Assembly: GCA_017450685.1 (NCBI GenBank)
Contig: JAFSTB010000007.1
Span: 1 to 64,000, forward strand
Source of the DNA: Paludibacteraceae bacterium
Lineage (GTDB): Bacteria; Bacteroidota; Bacteroidia; Bacteroidales; Paludibacteraceae
DNA: 64,000 bases
Direction of reading: 5' to 3'
The notes under the pieces are model-generated. The model was not told where the DNA came from. It ran no database searches and saw nothing but the letters and a program-made list of their open reading frames with translations. A program made the position numbers and the translations under genes. Below, in pieces: positions 27,859 through 37,398 of the stretch (the first letter of the stretch is position 1; the number at the start of each line of letters is the position of its first letter).

Positions 27859-30183
27859 TTAATGAATAACCAACACTTTCAAAACGGTATGTTTCTTTCC
27901 GTCCGCCGTATTACATAAAGCCGAATACACGCCTGTAGAGACACGTTTGCCGGCTCCGTTCTTACCGTCCCATATAGCCAAACCGCCGTTACTGCGTGTC
28001 TCACAAACTAAGTTACCTGCCTGATCGACAATATGAATAACTGTCTCATCCATCAGTCCGGCAAAAGTGATGACACCATCGTAGTTTTCTCTGACAGGGT
28101 TTGGATAGACGTATGCTGACGAATAGGACTCTTGTGGTTCGGCTGCATCACTCTGATACGACATCAGACCGTTATCCGTACCGATAAACACCATTCCTGT
28201 TGATGGTTGAATAGCGATGGACAATACCTTATTAGAGAGCAATGGTGAGTTATCAGTGGTGAAATGTTCTATCGTTTCGGTTCCGTCCTCGGACATAAGG
28301 TACACACCACTACCATCCGTGGCTATCCATTTGCGGTTGGAGCCGTCTGCCACGATAGCATTGATTTGTTCGGTAGAGAGCAGATAATCAGCCAGATTAG
28401 TGCCGTCATTACGAGCAATCTTGATACGTTCGCAGCGGTCTGACTTACGAAAATCAACATCAGCGGGGATAATAAAGATACCGGCATTAGTGCCCACCCA
28501 AAGGGTGTTCTCTTTGTCTTGCTCAACGGCGAAAATCATTTCCGGACGCAGAACATTTCCGTCTTGGTCGGTAAATTGAGTGCGAAAGACCACACGGTCG
28601 TCTCCGCCACGAGCCGGTGTACCATTATCGTCCAACAAAATGATTCCGGGCTGACTTCTGCCGGACGGTATCCATTTCCATTGACTATATCGCTTGTCTA
28701 TTATCATCTCCAACGGAGTACTGAGAACCACTCGGTTGTTGTACGACTCATATAGGTTGAGTGTATCCCATTTGGCGTATGAGGCGTTGCGTGCTGCTTC
28801 ACGTTGCGAAGGGGAGAGGATATGTATATTATGTGCGTTGGACGATGTGTTAAGCAACCATAGATTACCTTCGGCATCAAACATAGCACCGTCAGTACGA
28901 ACATAAAAATCGATATTCCTATCGCTAACGGCAGACGATAAAGGACTATTGGTATGGGTATAACGTTTGACAAGTGTTGTTCCTTCAAACTCATAAACGC
29001 CAGTGCCGTAGGATGTAACATAGAAGTGTTCTTCATTTTGCGGATCAACGGCTACATTCATAAAATCGTTGGCAATAGTGCCTGTGACGGAGGTTATATA
29101 TTCATTGCTGATGTTGGTCCATCGTTCACCGTCATATATCATCACATATCCGGGATTTCTTGATTCCGTTGCCCAACGTGCACCGGGAACGACATACAGT
29201 TTGTCGTTCATCACTTTCATTCGGTAAGGTATATTGACAGCAGGTCCGTCCGGCTGATAGTACTCATCACTTTCATTGGTATGATAAGCCACACCTTTGT
29301 CGCCGGCTGCTATCCATAGTCCGCCTTTATAGGGAAAGGCATCGTATGCATTGACACTCAGTGTTGTTCTGTTCCACTTATTGTCTTTGCGTTCATACAC
29401 TGTTTGTCCTGCAAAAGCGAATAAACCATCATTATCAACTATATCAGTCAGTGTGTCATCGGTTGGTATCGCCTGCCATTGGTCACCTTGTTTCTGATAC
29501 AGATGTCCGTTTTGCAGAATCAATATTTCATCATTATATGCCACGAGGCGTTGCATATTGCCTGTTTCGGGCAGTGTCAGCAGTCGCTGCCAAGAGTTAT
29601 AGTCCTGCACATTATCTTTGAGAGAGGCTGAATAGAAAGTGTTGGCAGAGATAGCATAGATACTATCGCCGATGATGGCTGTTTGCAGCACATTTTCTTC
29701 CTTACCATCCTCACCTATATAGTACACACCCGTTATCTCTTGCCTCTTGAGGTTAAGCACCATTATACCAAAAGGCATAGAGCAATAAGCCAGTTCGGCT
29801 TTCATACTGACGCTATTTACTTTTTTATCCGCACTCATATCTTTGAGTAACAGGTCGGTAAGTGCGGTGGTTGTGCCGTCTTCAGACATAAGGTCAATCA
29901 ATCCGTCAGAATAAAAGATTGTCAGCACACCCACCTTACGATTAGCGGCTATGTAAGAAATAGTGGAACCGTGAAGGCTGTTTTGTTTGTTATAGTAAGC
30001 CATACTGCCATCTTCGGTGTCTATTGAATAGAGCGACCCGCCGGCAAGAGCAAAGATCTGTTCGCCCAACCGAGCCACCTGTGTCACATGGTTGTATGCC
30101 AAGTGTGATCTCCATTCGCCTATCTGAGCGGCATATATAATGGTCGTCAAGAATAAGAATATGGCGGTAAGTTGTTTTCTCAT
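27859..30183 (-). CDS. porZ: PorZ-like type IX secretion protein
   Basis: A 774-residue protein from the ATG at 30183, which starts a signal peptide (MRKQLTAIFLFLTTIIYA); the longer frame from 30264 would lie inside rdgB. IGEWRSHLAYNHVTQVA directly after the signal peptide and two beta-propeller-like regions fit PorZ, a T9SS attachment-complex protein with two propellers. The C terminus (AYVYPNPVRENYDG, about 690 onward) is a T9SS type A-like sorting domain. PorZ is thought to help deliver A-LPS to the sortase. Other T9SS genes are not in the window. It overlaps rdgB by 4 bp. Confidence 0.87.
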   Translation of the reverse strand: MRKQLTAIFLFLTTIIYAAQIGEWRSHLAYNHVTQVARLGEQIFALAGGSLYSIDTEDGSMAYYNKQNSLHGSTISYIAANRKVGVLTIFYSDGLIDLMSEDGTTTALTDLLLKDMSADKKVNSVSMKAELAYCSMPFGIMVLNLKRQEITGVYYIGEDGKEENVLQTAIIGDSIYAISANTFYSASLKDNVQDYNSWQRLLTLPETGNMQRLVAYNDEILILQNGHLYQKQGDQWQAIPTDDTLTDIVDNDGLFAFAGQTVYERKDNKWNRTTLSVNAYDAFPYKGGLWIAAGDKGVAYHTNESDEYYQPDGPAVNIPYRMKVMNDKLYVVPGARWATESRNPGYVMIYDGERWTNISNEYITSVTGTIANDFMNVAVDPQNEEHFYVTSYGTGVYEFEGTTLVKRYTHTNSPLSSAVSDRNIDFYVRTDGAMFDAEGNLWLLNTSSNAHNIHILSPSQREAARNASYAKWDTLNLYESYNNRVVLSTPLEMIIDKRYSQWKWIPSGRSQPGIILLDDNGTPARGGDDRVVFRTQFTDQDGNVLRPEMIFAVEQDKENTLWVGTNAGIFIIPADVDFRKSDRCERIKIARNDGTNLADYLLSTEQINAIVADGSNRKWIATDGSGVYLMSEDGTETIEHFTTDNSPLLSNKVLSIAIQPSTGMVFIGTDNGLMSYQSDAAEPQESYSSAYVYPNPVRENYDGVITFAGLMDETVIHIVDQAGNLVCETRSNGGLAIWDGKNGAGKRVSTGVYSALCNTADGKKHTVLKVLVIH

Positions 30184-30776
30184 AGCGTTTCTTTTAGTCG
30201 TTGCATAGCGCGTCCGCGATGACTGATACTGTTCTTTTCTTCCTGGCTTAATTCGGCGAAGCACTTATTATATCCTTCGGGTATAAAGAGCGAATCGTAG
30301 CCAAACCCTTCCGTTCCCCTCTCTTCGCATGCAATTGAGCCGTTCACTATACCTTCCACCTGAATTGTTTGGCCGTGCCTGATAAGCGTGACCACAGTGC
30401 GGAAACGTGCAGTGCGTTGGTTCACAGGAACGGCAGACATGACTTGCAATAGTTTGGCTCTGTTGCGTTGGTCGCTTACCGGTTCGCCGGCAAAACGAGC
30501 AGTATGGACACCGGGAGCATTATTAAGACATACCACTTCTAAACCGGTATCGTCGGCGAAGACACCGTCAATAGAAGTAGAGTAGGGATGTTGTTGCAGC
30601 CAATGGCTGACGAATTGTGCTTTCAGTAGAGAGTTGGCTTCCAATGTCTCACCGGTCTCTTCTATCTCTTCGTGACAACCAATGTCGGCAAGCGATAAAA
30701 CGGCATAAACTGAAGGAAGTATCTGCTTTACTTCCTTCAGTTTATGTGCGTTGTTAGTGGCAAAAACCAGTGTCAT
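30180..30776 (-). CDS. rdgB: XTP/dITP diphosphatase (RdgB/HAM1)
   Basis: A 198-residue house-cleaning nucleotide pyrophosphatase that removes inosine and xanthosine triphosphates. The family motif ATNNAHKLKEVKQIL (6-20), ETGETLEANSLLKA, ADDTGLEVVCLNNAPGVHTARFAG (in part) and GFGYDSLFIPEG are visible, and SHRGRAM near the C terminus completes the pattern. It overlaps aspA by 4 bp on the upstream side and porZ by 4 bp downstream, so the three are translationally coupled. Confidence 0.97.
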   Translation of the reverse strand: MTLVFATNNAHKLKEVKQILPSVYAVLSLADIGCHEEIEETGETLEANSLLKAQFVSHWLQQHPYSTSIDGVFADDTGLEVVCLNNAPGVHTARFAGEPVSDQRNRAKLLQVMSAVPVNQRTARFRTVVTLIRHGQTIQVEGIVNGSIACEERGTEGFGYDSLFIPEGYNKCFAELSQEEKNSISHRGRAMQRLKETL

Positions 30777-32203
30777 CGACGTGGTTTGATGTTCAGTTTA
30801 ACCGGGCGAATCATATTTTCAGGTGAGAGTATGGTGTCCAGTTCTTCTTTAGTCAGGATACCGTGTTCGAGTACGAGATCATACACACCCTTACCTGTTG
30901 CCATAGCCTCTTTGGCTATCTTCGTTGAGTTTTTATATCCGATGATGGGGTTCAATGCTGTTACTATACCGATCGAGCCGGTTATATAGTTGCGGCAACG
31001 CTCCTCGTTGGCTTTGATACCATCGATGCAGTATTTGCGCATCACATCGAAGCCGTTCATCATTATCTCTGCGCTCTCGAAGCAGCATTGAGCCATTGTG
31101 GGTTCCATAGCGTTCAGTTCCATCTGAGCAGCCTCGTTGCACATTGCCACGCATAAGTCGTTACCTATCACCTTGTAGCAAATCTGGTTCATCACTTCAG
31201 GAATAACGGGATTAACCTTACCAGGCATGATACTGCTACCGGGCTGACGGGCAGGAAGGTCTATTTCGTGCAAACCGCATTTAGGACCGCTACCAAGCAG
31301 ACGCAGGTCATTGGCGATCTTGTTCATCTTGGTGGCAATACGGCGCAAAACGCTTGAATAGCCGACCATGCAACTGGTATCGCTGGTGGCAGCCACCAAG
31401 TCTTCTGCAAGAACAACGTTCCAACCTGTCACTTGAGACATGGCTTTCACACATTTCTCTGAATAGCCGGGTTCGGAGCAGATACCGGTACCGATAGCGG
31501 TAGCACCCATATTGACGGTCAGGAACTCTTCGGCTGCATCGTTAAGATGTTTGACTTCATCTTGCAGTATTGAAGCAAATGCGCCGAAAGTTTGTCCGAG
31601 TGTCATAGGCACTGCATCTTCCAATTGGGTACGACCCATCTTAAGCACGTTCTTAAACTCCTCTGCTTTTTTCCGGAAAGACTCGATAAGCAATGTATAA
31701 TGCTTCATATACTCCATGTGAGTGGCATACAATCCCATGTGAATAGCCGTGGGGTAGGCATCGTTGGTGGATTGCGAGCAGTTGACATGGTCGTTAGGCG
31801 AGCAGTATTGATATTCGCCTGCTTCATGCCCCATCAGCTGCAATGCACGATTGGCTATCACCTCATTGGCATTCATATTGGTGGTCGTACCAGCACCGCC
31901 TTGAATCATATCCACAGGGAACTGATCGTGGTGCTTACCTGCCAAAATCTCCTCACATGCCTGTTTGATACCACGGAACTGTTCATCGGTGAGCAAGCCA
32001 AGTTCGTGGTTTGCCATTGCTGCACCTAACTTAGTGTAAGCCAAACCGTTGATAAAAGCAGGATAATCCTGCAATTTGAACTTGGATATGGGGAAATTCT
32101 CCAATCCGCGTTGGGTTTGCACACCATACAGAGCCTCTACAGGAATCTGCAATTCACCAATCAGATCGCTTTCAGTGCGAGTCTTACCAGAAAATTTTTC
32201 CAT
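30773..32203 (-). CDS. aspA: Aspartate ammonia-lyase
   Basis: Aspartase reversibly deaminates L-aspartate to fumarate. From the ATG at 32203 the protein has 476 residues, the usual length (a start at 32302 would run into the HIT gene). The N-terminal TESDLIGELQIPVEALYGVQ and the fumarase/aspartase signature GSSIMPGKVNP (near residue 320), whose Ser acts as the base, are canonical. Together with the asparaginase at 46.6 kb it would feed aspartate and asparagine into fumarate respiration. Confidence 0.97.
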   Translation of the reverse strand: MEKFSGKTRTESDLIGELQIPVEALYGVQTQRGLENFPISKFKLQDYPAFINGLAYTKLGAAMANHELGLLTDEQFRGIKQACEEILAGKHHDQFPVDMIQGGAGTTTNMNANEVIANRALQLMGHEAGEYQYCSPNDHVNCSQSTNDAYPTAIHMGLYATHMEYMKHYTLLIESFRKKAEEFKNVLKMGRTQLEDAVPMTLGQTFGAFASILQDEVKHLNDAAEEFLTVNMGATAIGTGICSEPGYSEKCVKAMSQVTGWNVVLAEDLVAATSDTSCMVGYSSVLRRIATKMNKIANDLRLLGSGPKCGLHEIDLPARQPGSSIMPGKVNPVIPEVMNQICYKVIGNDLCVAMCNEAAQMELNAMEPTMAQCCFESAEIMMNGFDVMRKYCIDGIKANEERCRNYITGSIGIVTALNPIIGYKNSTKIAKEAMATGKGVYDLVLEHGILTKEELDTILSPENMIRPVKLNIKPRR

Positions 32204-32250
32204 AAAGTAATAATTATTAAGTTGTGAAAGTTGTTTTGTCAGCCCTTTTC

Positions 32251-32664
32251 TCAATTTTCCATTCTCTCCATTGCCTCGGCTATGGAGTTGGCTATTTGAC
32301 ACATCTGTTCGGAAGTGAGTTGCAATTTAGGATTAGAAAACAACATATCCGTCTCTTTCTTCAGCGGAACGAGATGGATATGCACATGATTCACTTCCAT
32401 ACCAAGCACAGCCATACCAACGCGTTTGCAGCCGGTAGCCTCTTTGATGCCTTTTGCCACTTTCTTTGCGAAGACAATAAGGTCTTGCAACTGTTCGTCG
32501 CTCAAATCAAAGATATAGTCTGCTTCCGGTTCGGGCAACTTAGGTACTACCAATGTATGCCCTTTCACCAATGGATTGATATCCAAAAAAGCATAACATG
32601 TATCTGACTCGGCTACCTTATATGAAGGTATTTCGCCGTTGATGATTTTAGTGAAGATAGTCAT
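32251..32664 (-). CDS. HIT family hydrolase
   Basis: A 137-residue histidine-triad protein of the Hint branch. The triad NHVHIHLVP (92-100) carries His93, His95 and His97, and the N-terminal FTKIINGEIPSYKV is typical. Members hydrolyse adenosine phosphoramidates. It lies 12 bp after greA and shares its operon; aspA starts 47 bp further on. Confidence 0.95.
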   Translation of the reverse strand: MTIFTKIINGEIPSYKVAESDTCYAFLDINPLVKGHTLVVPKLPEPEADYIFDLSDEQLQDLIVFAKKVAKGIKEATGCKRVGMAVLGMEVNHVHIHLVPLKKETDMLFSNPKLQLTSEQMCQIANSIAEAMERMEN

Positions 32665-32676
32665 GGTTTTGCGTTG

Positions 32677-33147
32677 TTAGATGCTTATTTCCAATATCTC
32701 AAACTCCATTATGCCGGCAGGCACTTGCACTTGAGCCGTTTCGCCCACTTTTTTGCCCAACAGACCTTTGGCGATAGGAGTGGTGACGGCTATCTTGCCT
32801 TCGCGGATATTGGCTTCACCTTCGGTCACTAATTGATAGGTCTTTTCCGCACCTGTGTTTTTCACGCGAACACGCACTTTGGTCAGTATCTGCACTTCGT
32901 CGGTTTTGATGGTACTCTCGTCAATGATACGAGCCTCCATTATTTTAGCTTTCAAACGTGCAATACGACTTTCCAAATGACCTTGTTCTTCTTTGGCGGC
33001 ATCATATTCCGCATTTTCTGATAAATCACCTTTATCTCGTGCCTCGGCTATTGCGGCTATCACGCGAGGACGCTCCGTTCCTTCAAGAAATTGAAGTTCG
33101 TCTTTAAGTTTCTGCAAACCTTCTGCAGTCATGTAGGTTGTTGCCAT
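32677..33147 (-). CDS. greA: Transcription elongation factor GreA
   Basis: A 156-residue GreA, which rescues backtracked RNA polymerase by stimulating transcript cleavage. The N-terminal coiled-coil finger (1-75) contains the acidic tip DLSENAEYDAAKEEQ (42-56), and the C-terminal FKBP-like domain has TPIAKGLLGKKVGE. The second gene of a three-gene unit (hypothetical, greA, HIT). Confidence 0.97.
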   Translation of the reverse strand: MATTYMTAEGLQKLKDELQFLEGTERPRVIAAIAEARDKGDLSENAEYDAAKEEQGHLESRIARLKAKIMEARIIDESTIKTDEVQILTKVRVRVKNTGAEKTYQLVTEGEANIREGKIAVTTPIAKGLLGKKVGETAQVQVPAGIMEFEILEISI

Positions 33148-33161
33148 AATATATATAAGTT

Positions 33162-33425
33162 CTAATATTTGCGTTGAAAGATTTCTGATGCCACAAAAGC
33201 ACGTTTCACTTCATCTATATTGCTCAAATCGGGAATAAGCGAAACATCTTCATTAGGTGCATCAATGTCTGTACCCTGCAAAACTTCCTCTTTTGAAGAT
33301 GTTTGCATAGAAGGCTTAACATCAGGTTTTTCCGGCTGCGACTTCTCTTCCGTTGCTTGATGTGATTCCACAAACACTTCTGCTTGAGCGTTGAGCATTT
33401 CCAATAAGTCTTCTAAATTAAGCAT
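33162..33425 (-). CDS. Small hypothetical protein upstream of greA
   Basis: An 87-residue protein from the ATG at 33425 (a start at 33455 adds 10 residues). It has a helical N terminus MLNLEDLLEMLNAQAEVF, a polar Glu/Lys/Pro-rich middle of about 40 residues that looks disordered, and a C terminus IDEVKRAFVASEIFQRKY reminiscent of tails of small Bacteroidales proteins ending in RKY. I cannot name a family. Its placement 14 bp before greA, behind a strong promoter, supports it being real. Confidence 0.65.
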   Translation of the reverse strand: MLNLEDLLEMLNAQAEVFVESHQATEEKSQPEKPDVKPSMQTSSKEEVLQGTDIDAPNEDVSLIPDLSNIDEVKRAFVASEIFQRKY

Positions 33426-33526
33426 AAAAACCTGATTTTTAATTTTAACAAGCAACAGGGGACTTCACAGCCACCTGTTGCATTTATCCTAAAAATTACC
33501 TATTGATAAGTCCGATTTTTCAGCGG

Positions 33527-33558
33527 CAAAGGTACGGCTGTTTTTTCTTTTGTGCAAA
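33527..33558 (-). promoter_or_regulatory. Promoter of the hypothetical-greA-HIT unit
   Basis: On the minus strand TTTG (33555-33558) is followed after 20 nt by TACCTTTG (33527-33534), a perfect match, about 95 nt upstream of the first start codon. Confidence 0.8.
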
Positions 33559-33584
33559 TTTATGCTCAAAAAAGTGTGCATAAT

Positions 33585-33615
33585 TTTGCGCAATCCGAGA
33601 ATTGACTTACCTTTG
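33585..33615 (+). promoter_or_regulatory. Promoter of nadK, near-leaderless
   Basis: TTTG (33585-33588) is followed after 19 nt by TACCTTTG (33608-33615). The nadK ATG begins 9 bases after the -7 box, so transcription would start within about 4 nt of the start codon. Confidence 0.75.
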
Positions 33616-33623
33616 CACTCGTT

Positions 33624-34487
33624 ATGACAATAGCAATCTTTGGTAATGCAATGAAGTCGGAGACTCGCAGCGAGGTGGCACACCTGCTGGAGTTTATGGC
33701 GTTGCGCGGTGTACATATACTGCTCTCGCAGGAGTTGCGACAAGAATTGAACCTGCGCGAATATGATGTTTATCCTCGGGAAGACGAGAGTATTTTAGGT
33801 GAAGTCTATCCCGTGGATTTTGCTTTATCCGTAGGCGGTGACGGCACCTTCCTTACCACGGCTGCCGCTGTTGGGAAATACCACGTACCCATCCTCGGCA
33901 TCAACTGCGGGCATCTCGGTTTTTTGGCTGATGTACAGACACAGAACGTGGATATTATTATGGATCAACTCATTCGCGGCGACTACACCATCGAACAGCG
34001 AATGCTTCTCAATGTCTCGTGCGTTGGTGACAGGCAGATAACTTCACCTAACGCTCTTAACGAGGTGGCTGTGCTTAAACAAGGTCTGAGCAGTATGATT
34101 ACCATCGAGACCTTGCTCAACGGTGAACTGCTGCACTCATACGAAGCCGACGGACTGATTATAGCCACAGCCACCGGCAGCACGGCATATAACCTCAGTG
34201 TCGGCGGTCCGCTGATGATGCCGCAAGCCAAAGGCATACTGCTATCACCTATCGCCTCACACAGCCTCAATGTCAGACCGTTGGTTATACCCGATGATTG
34301 GAAAGTGGACCTGCGTATCAAAAGCCGTAATGGCGGATATATGCTCAGCGTTGACGGCAGAAGTCATATCATAACCGACGATATGCCCCTGCACATTGAA
34401 AGAGCATCATACACCATCAAAGTGGTGCAAATAGGTGCCAATAGTTTCCTCAACTCACTCAAAGCCAAACTCTACTGGGGAGCGTAA
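33624..34487 (+). CDS. nadK: NAD kinase
   Basis: A 287-residue NAD kinase, which makes NADP from NAD and ATP in the cytoplasm. The GGDG motif is at 71-74 (SVGGDGTFLT), followed by GINCGHLGFLADV, NEVAVLK and ATGSTAYNLSVGGP, all diagnostic. The predicted promoter leaves almost no 5' leader, so the mRNA is probably leaderless or nearly so. lgt follows after 29 bp. Confidence 0.97.
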   Translation: MTIAIFGNAMKSETRSEVAHLLEFMALRGVHILLSQELRQELNLREYDVYPREDESILGEVYPVDFALSVGGDGTFLTTAAAVGKYHVPILGINCGHLGFLADVQTQNVDIIMDQLIRGDYTIEQRMLLNVSCVGDRQITSPNALNEVAVLKQGLSSMITIETLLNGELLHSYEADGLIIATATGSTAYNLSVGGPLMMPQAKGILLSPIASHSLNVRPLVIPDDWKVDLRIKSRNGGYMLSVDGRSHIITDDMPLHIERASYTIKVVQIGANSFLNSLKAKLYWGA

Positions 34488-34516
34488 ATAAACGGAAAAT
34501 TTGAATTTTAATTTGT

Positions 34517-35377
34517 ATGCTTGATTATATCGTTTGGGATGTCAACCCCGTCATCTTTGAGTTCGGACGACTGAGCGTCAGATGGTACGGTTTACTTTGG
34601 GCTATCGGCATATATCTGTGCTACCTTATCCAAATCAAACTATATAAAAACGAAGGTTGCCCCGCCGACTGGCCCGACAAGATCTTCACTTGGATGACCA
34701 TAGGCGTTATCGTTGGTGCCAGATTAGGGCATTGCTGGTTCTACGAATGGTACTACTACGATGACCCCATACAGGTCTTCGCATGGAATATCCATTATCG
34801 TAATCCCTACATAGAGAACCCGTTAGGTCTGCTTAAGATATGGGAAGGCGGGCTGAGCAGTCACGGCGGTGCCATAGGACTAATCATCGCGGCTTACCTA
34901 CTTAATAAATACCACTTTTCCAAGCAAAAGAAGTTCCATACCTCGCTCATCTGGATCTTCGACCGATTGGTAATAGGCATAGCCGTCACAGCCACTCTCA
35001 TACGCTTGGGCAACCTGATGAACTCAGAGATATACGGCAATCCCACCGACCTGCCTTGGGGTTTTATCTTCGTGCGTGACGGACAGACTGAACCTTGTCA
35101 TCCGACGCAAATATACGAGATGATGTATTGCATTGTGGCTTTTATCGTTACATGGCTTATGTATTGGAAAGGACAATGCTACAAAAAAGAAGGACTGATT
35201 TTCGGAGTCTTCCTTATCATCATCTTCCTTACCCGTTTCCTATTAGAATTTATCAAACTTGACCAAGAAGCCTTCGAACAGAACCTATGGCTTAATATGG
35301 GTCAGTTACTCAGTATTCCATTTTTAATCTGGGGTATATACCTCATTGTCAAGTCATGCGTCAAATCCACACATTAG
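34517..35377 (+). CDS. lgt: Prolipoprotein diacylglyceryl transferase
   Basis: A 286-residue, seven-segment inner-membrane enzyme that transfers diacylglycerol to the lipobox Cys of prolipoproteins. The signature GGLSSHGGAIG (111-121, His116) and RLGNLMNSEIYG (163-174, with Arg163, Asn166 and Glu171) match the known catalytic region; HPTQIYE (195-201) and LTRFLLEF complete it. It overlaps the next gene by 22 bp. Confidence 0.97.
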   Translation: MLDYIVWDVNPVIFEFGRLSVRWYGLLWAIGIYLCYLIQIKLYKNEGCPADWPDKIFTWMTIGVIVGARLGHCWFYEWYYYDDPIQVFAWNIHYRNPYIENPLGLLKIWEGGLSSHGGAIGLIIAAYLLNKYHFSKQKKFHTSLIWIFDRLVIGIAVTATLIRLGNLMNSEIYGNPTDLPWGFIFVRDGQTEPCHPTQIYEMMYCIVAFIVTWLMYWKGQCYKKEGLIFGVFLIIIFLTRFLLEFIKLDQEAFEQNLWLNMGQLLSIPFLIWGIYLIVKSCVKSTH

Positions 35378-36678
35378 TTGCTCTGCTCTTTTCCGTGCTA
35401 TTGGTCACTGCACAGGAAGTGGTACTCACGGATACACCTCAAGTGAGTGTTGATACACCGCGCGTTATCATATACAAAGATACGTTCAAGGTGCAGGATG
35501 CCAATGTGTCGGAATGGACGGAAGAGGATATGCTCTTTGAGATGCTGGCATTGCAGAGCAAAGACCGTGCCCGTCGCGATTCACTCTTCAACGATTCCAT
35601 TGCCAAAAGAGAGATATTCGTTCACGACTCTTTGGTGGCTGATTTGCAATATCGTGACTCTCTATACAAGGTTTGGCAACAACAGATACGCGACTCATTG
35701 AATATACTCTTGGCTCATGAAAATGCACAACGAGCCTTCCAAGACTCACTCACAAGAGACCGTTTAGCAAGAGACTCAGTGGCTAAACAGATAAATGCGG
35801 TCACCACCTTGCCGAAAATAGAACTGACACCCTCACTGCTCAAAGATCCGCAAGAAGATGAAAGAGAAAGCAGACGACTGCTCAAATATATATATAGTCC
35901 GTGGAGAACAGATGCCACCATACAGGTGCAGTTCGCTCAAAACTACATAAGTCCTAACTGGTATCAAGGCGGTAATAAACTCAACTACAACCTCTTATCA
36001 TACATCAAAGCCAATGCCATCTATTCCAAAGACAATATCCTTTGGGAAAACCTTGGCGAGTGGCGAACAGGTATAGCCAACGCCCCTAACGACACTCTGC
36101 GCGATTATACGGTGACTGACGACCTCTTCCGTATCTATTCCAAATTTGGCTACCAAGTGGTAAAGAACCTGTATGTGTCTGCCGCTGCAGAGTTCAAAAC
36201 ATCAATGTGGAACATCTATACACCTAATACACACACACTCAAATCAATGTTCTTCACCCCAATGAGATATTCTATGGACTTCGGTATTGACTACAAACCG
36301 GTGAAGGACTTGAGTATAGTGGTAGCACCTTGCACCTACAAACTGATATATGCCTATTCAACCACCCAGGTGGCTGTCACCTCTTTGGGTATCAGTGAGG
36401 GCAAACGCTCACTGAACCAAGTAGGTAGCAGTTTGCGCGTCAAATGGAAATATACGCCTATAAGAGAAGTGGTGATAGATACGGAGTTCTATCTCTATAC
36501 CAACTATAAAGAGGTGGAGATAGATTGGCAGACGGATGTCAATTTTATTCTTAATCGTTTCTTCTCCGCCCGATTGTCGTTGCATCCCAGATACGACACC
36601 ACTGTCAAAACAGACGGCAAAGCCAAACTGCAATTCAAAGAACTGCTCTCTATCGGTTTTGCACACAAATTCAACTGA
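35356..36678 (+). CDS. DUF3078 outer-membrane protein
   Basis: A 440-residue protein with a signal peptide (MRQIHTLVALLFSVLLVTAQ, cleavage near 19). After a coiled, charged region rich in RDSL repeats (about 70-150) comes a C-terminal beta-barrel-like domain with NYISPNWYQGGNKLNYNLL, FKTSMWNIY and a terminal FAHKFN. This fits DUF3078, a Bacteroidota family of unknown function that is likely outer-membrane. Its ATG lies inside lgt and its stop abuts the convergent aroE stop with no gap. Confidence 0.85.
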   Translation: MRQIHTLVALLFSVLLVTAQEVVLTDTPQVSVDTPRVIIYKDTFKVQDANVSEWTEEDMLFEMLALQSKDRARRDSLFNDSIAKREIFVHDSLVADLQYRDSLYKVWQQQIRDSLNILLAHENAQRAFQDSLTRDRLARDSVAKQINAVTTLPKIELTPSLLKDPQEDERESRRLLKYIYSPWRTDATIQVQFAQNYISPNWYQGGNKLNYNLLSYIKANAIYSKDNILWENLGEWRTGIANAPNDTLRDYTVTDDLFRIYSKFGYQVVKNLYVSAAAEFKTSMWNIYTPNTHTLKSMFFTPMRYSMDFGIDYKPVKDLSIVVAPCTYKLIYAYSTTQVAVTSLGISEGKRSLNQVGSSLRVKWKYTPIREVVIDTEFYLYTNYKEVEIDWQTDVNFILNRFFSARLSLHPRYDTTVKTDGKAKLQFKELLSIGFAHKFN

Positions 36679-37398
36679 TTATCTCCATATCTGCCAAGCG
36701 GCTTTCGCCTGCTCAACCAACATCTCGTAGCCATTCACACAAGTGGCTTCGCGCTTTGCTCCCTCACTTAAAAACACAGTTTGTGAAGGATTATAAATGC
36801 AGTCAAACAGTATATGCCGGCTGCTGATGAAGTCGTATGGAAACGGAGGAAACGAATCTATGGCGGGATACATGCCAAGTGGAGTGCAGTTGATAATCAG
36901 CAGATGTTCTGACACCATCAACTCATCCAAAGCAGAGTAGGGGACACCGCGTTGCGATGAACGACTGACAAAATCACAACCTATCCCCATCGCTTTTAAG
37001 GCGTATGCAACGGCTTTTGCGGCACCACCCGTTCCTAAGATATATGCCCGTTGAGGCTTGTAAGATAGAGAGTTGAGAGTGTTACTTAATGAAACGCTGA
37101 AACCTATCCAATCGGTGTTGTAGCCTTTGTATTTATTCTTACCTACGCGACAAACGGTATTAACGGCACCTATCTCTTGAGCCACAGCATCCACTTCTGA
37201 TAACAAGGGCAGGATAGTTTGCTTATAAGGATAAGTAACATTAAATCCGTCTAAATCTGCATAGGACAACACGTCTTCCGGGCTTTGTTCATATTCTTTA
37301 TATTCAGCCTCTATCCCATGAGCCATAAACAAGGTATTAAACCACTTCGCGGAAAACGAGTGTTCCAAAGGTTGACCTATGATGCCATACTTGCTCAT
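36679..37398 (-). CDS. aroE: Shikimate dehydrogenase
   Basis: A 239-residue AroE, which reduces 3-dehydroshikimate with NADPH. Shikimate-binding Ser14 and Ser16 (HSFSAKWF), catalytic Lys59 and Asp96 (NVTYPYKQ, NTDWIGF), Asn80 and the nucleotide loop LGTGGAAKA (121-129) are all present. It is shorter than the usual 270 residues but no motif is missing. A repeat-like segment encoding NTLNSLSYK contains the 12-mer ACTCTCAACTCT that also forms the heptanucleotide arrays. It overlaps tilS by 4 bp. Confidence 0.95.
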   Translation of the reverse strand: MSKYGIIGQPLEHSFSAKWFNTLFMAHGIEAEYKEYEQSPEDVLSYADLDGFNVTYPYKQTILPLLSEVDAVAQEIGAVNTVCRVGKNKYKGYNTDWIGFSVSLSNTLNSLSYKPQRAYILGTGGAAKAVAYALKAMGIGCDFVSRSSQRGVPYSALDELMVSEHLLIINCTPLGMYPAIDSFPPFPYDFISSRHILFDCIYNPSQTVFLSEGAKREATCVNGYEMLVEQAKAAWQIWR

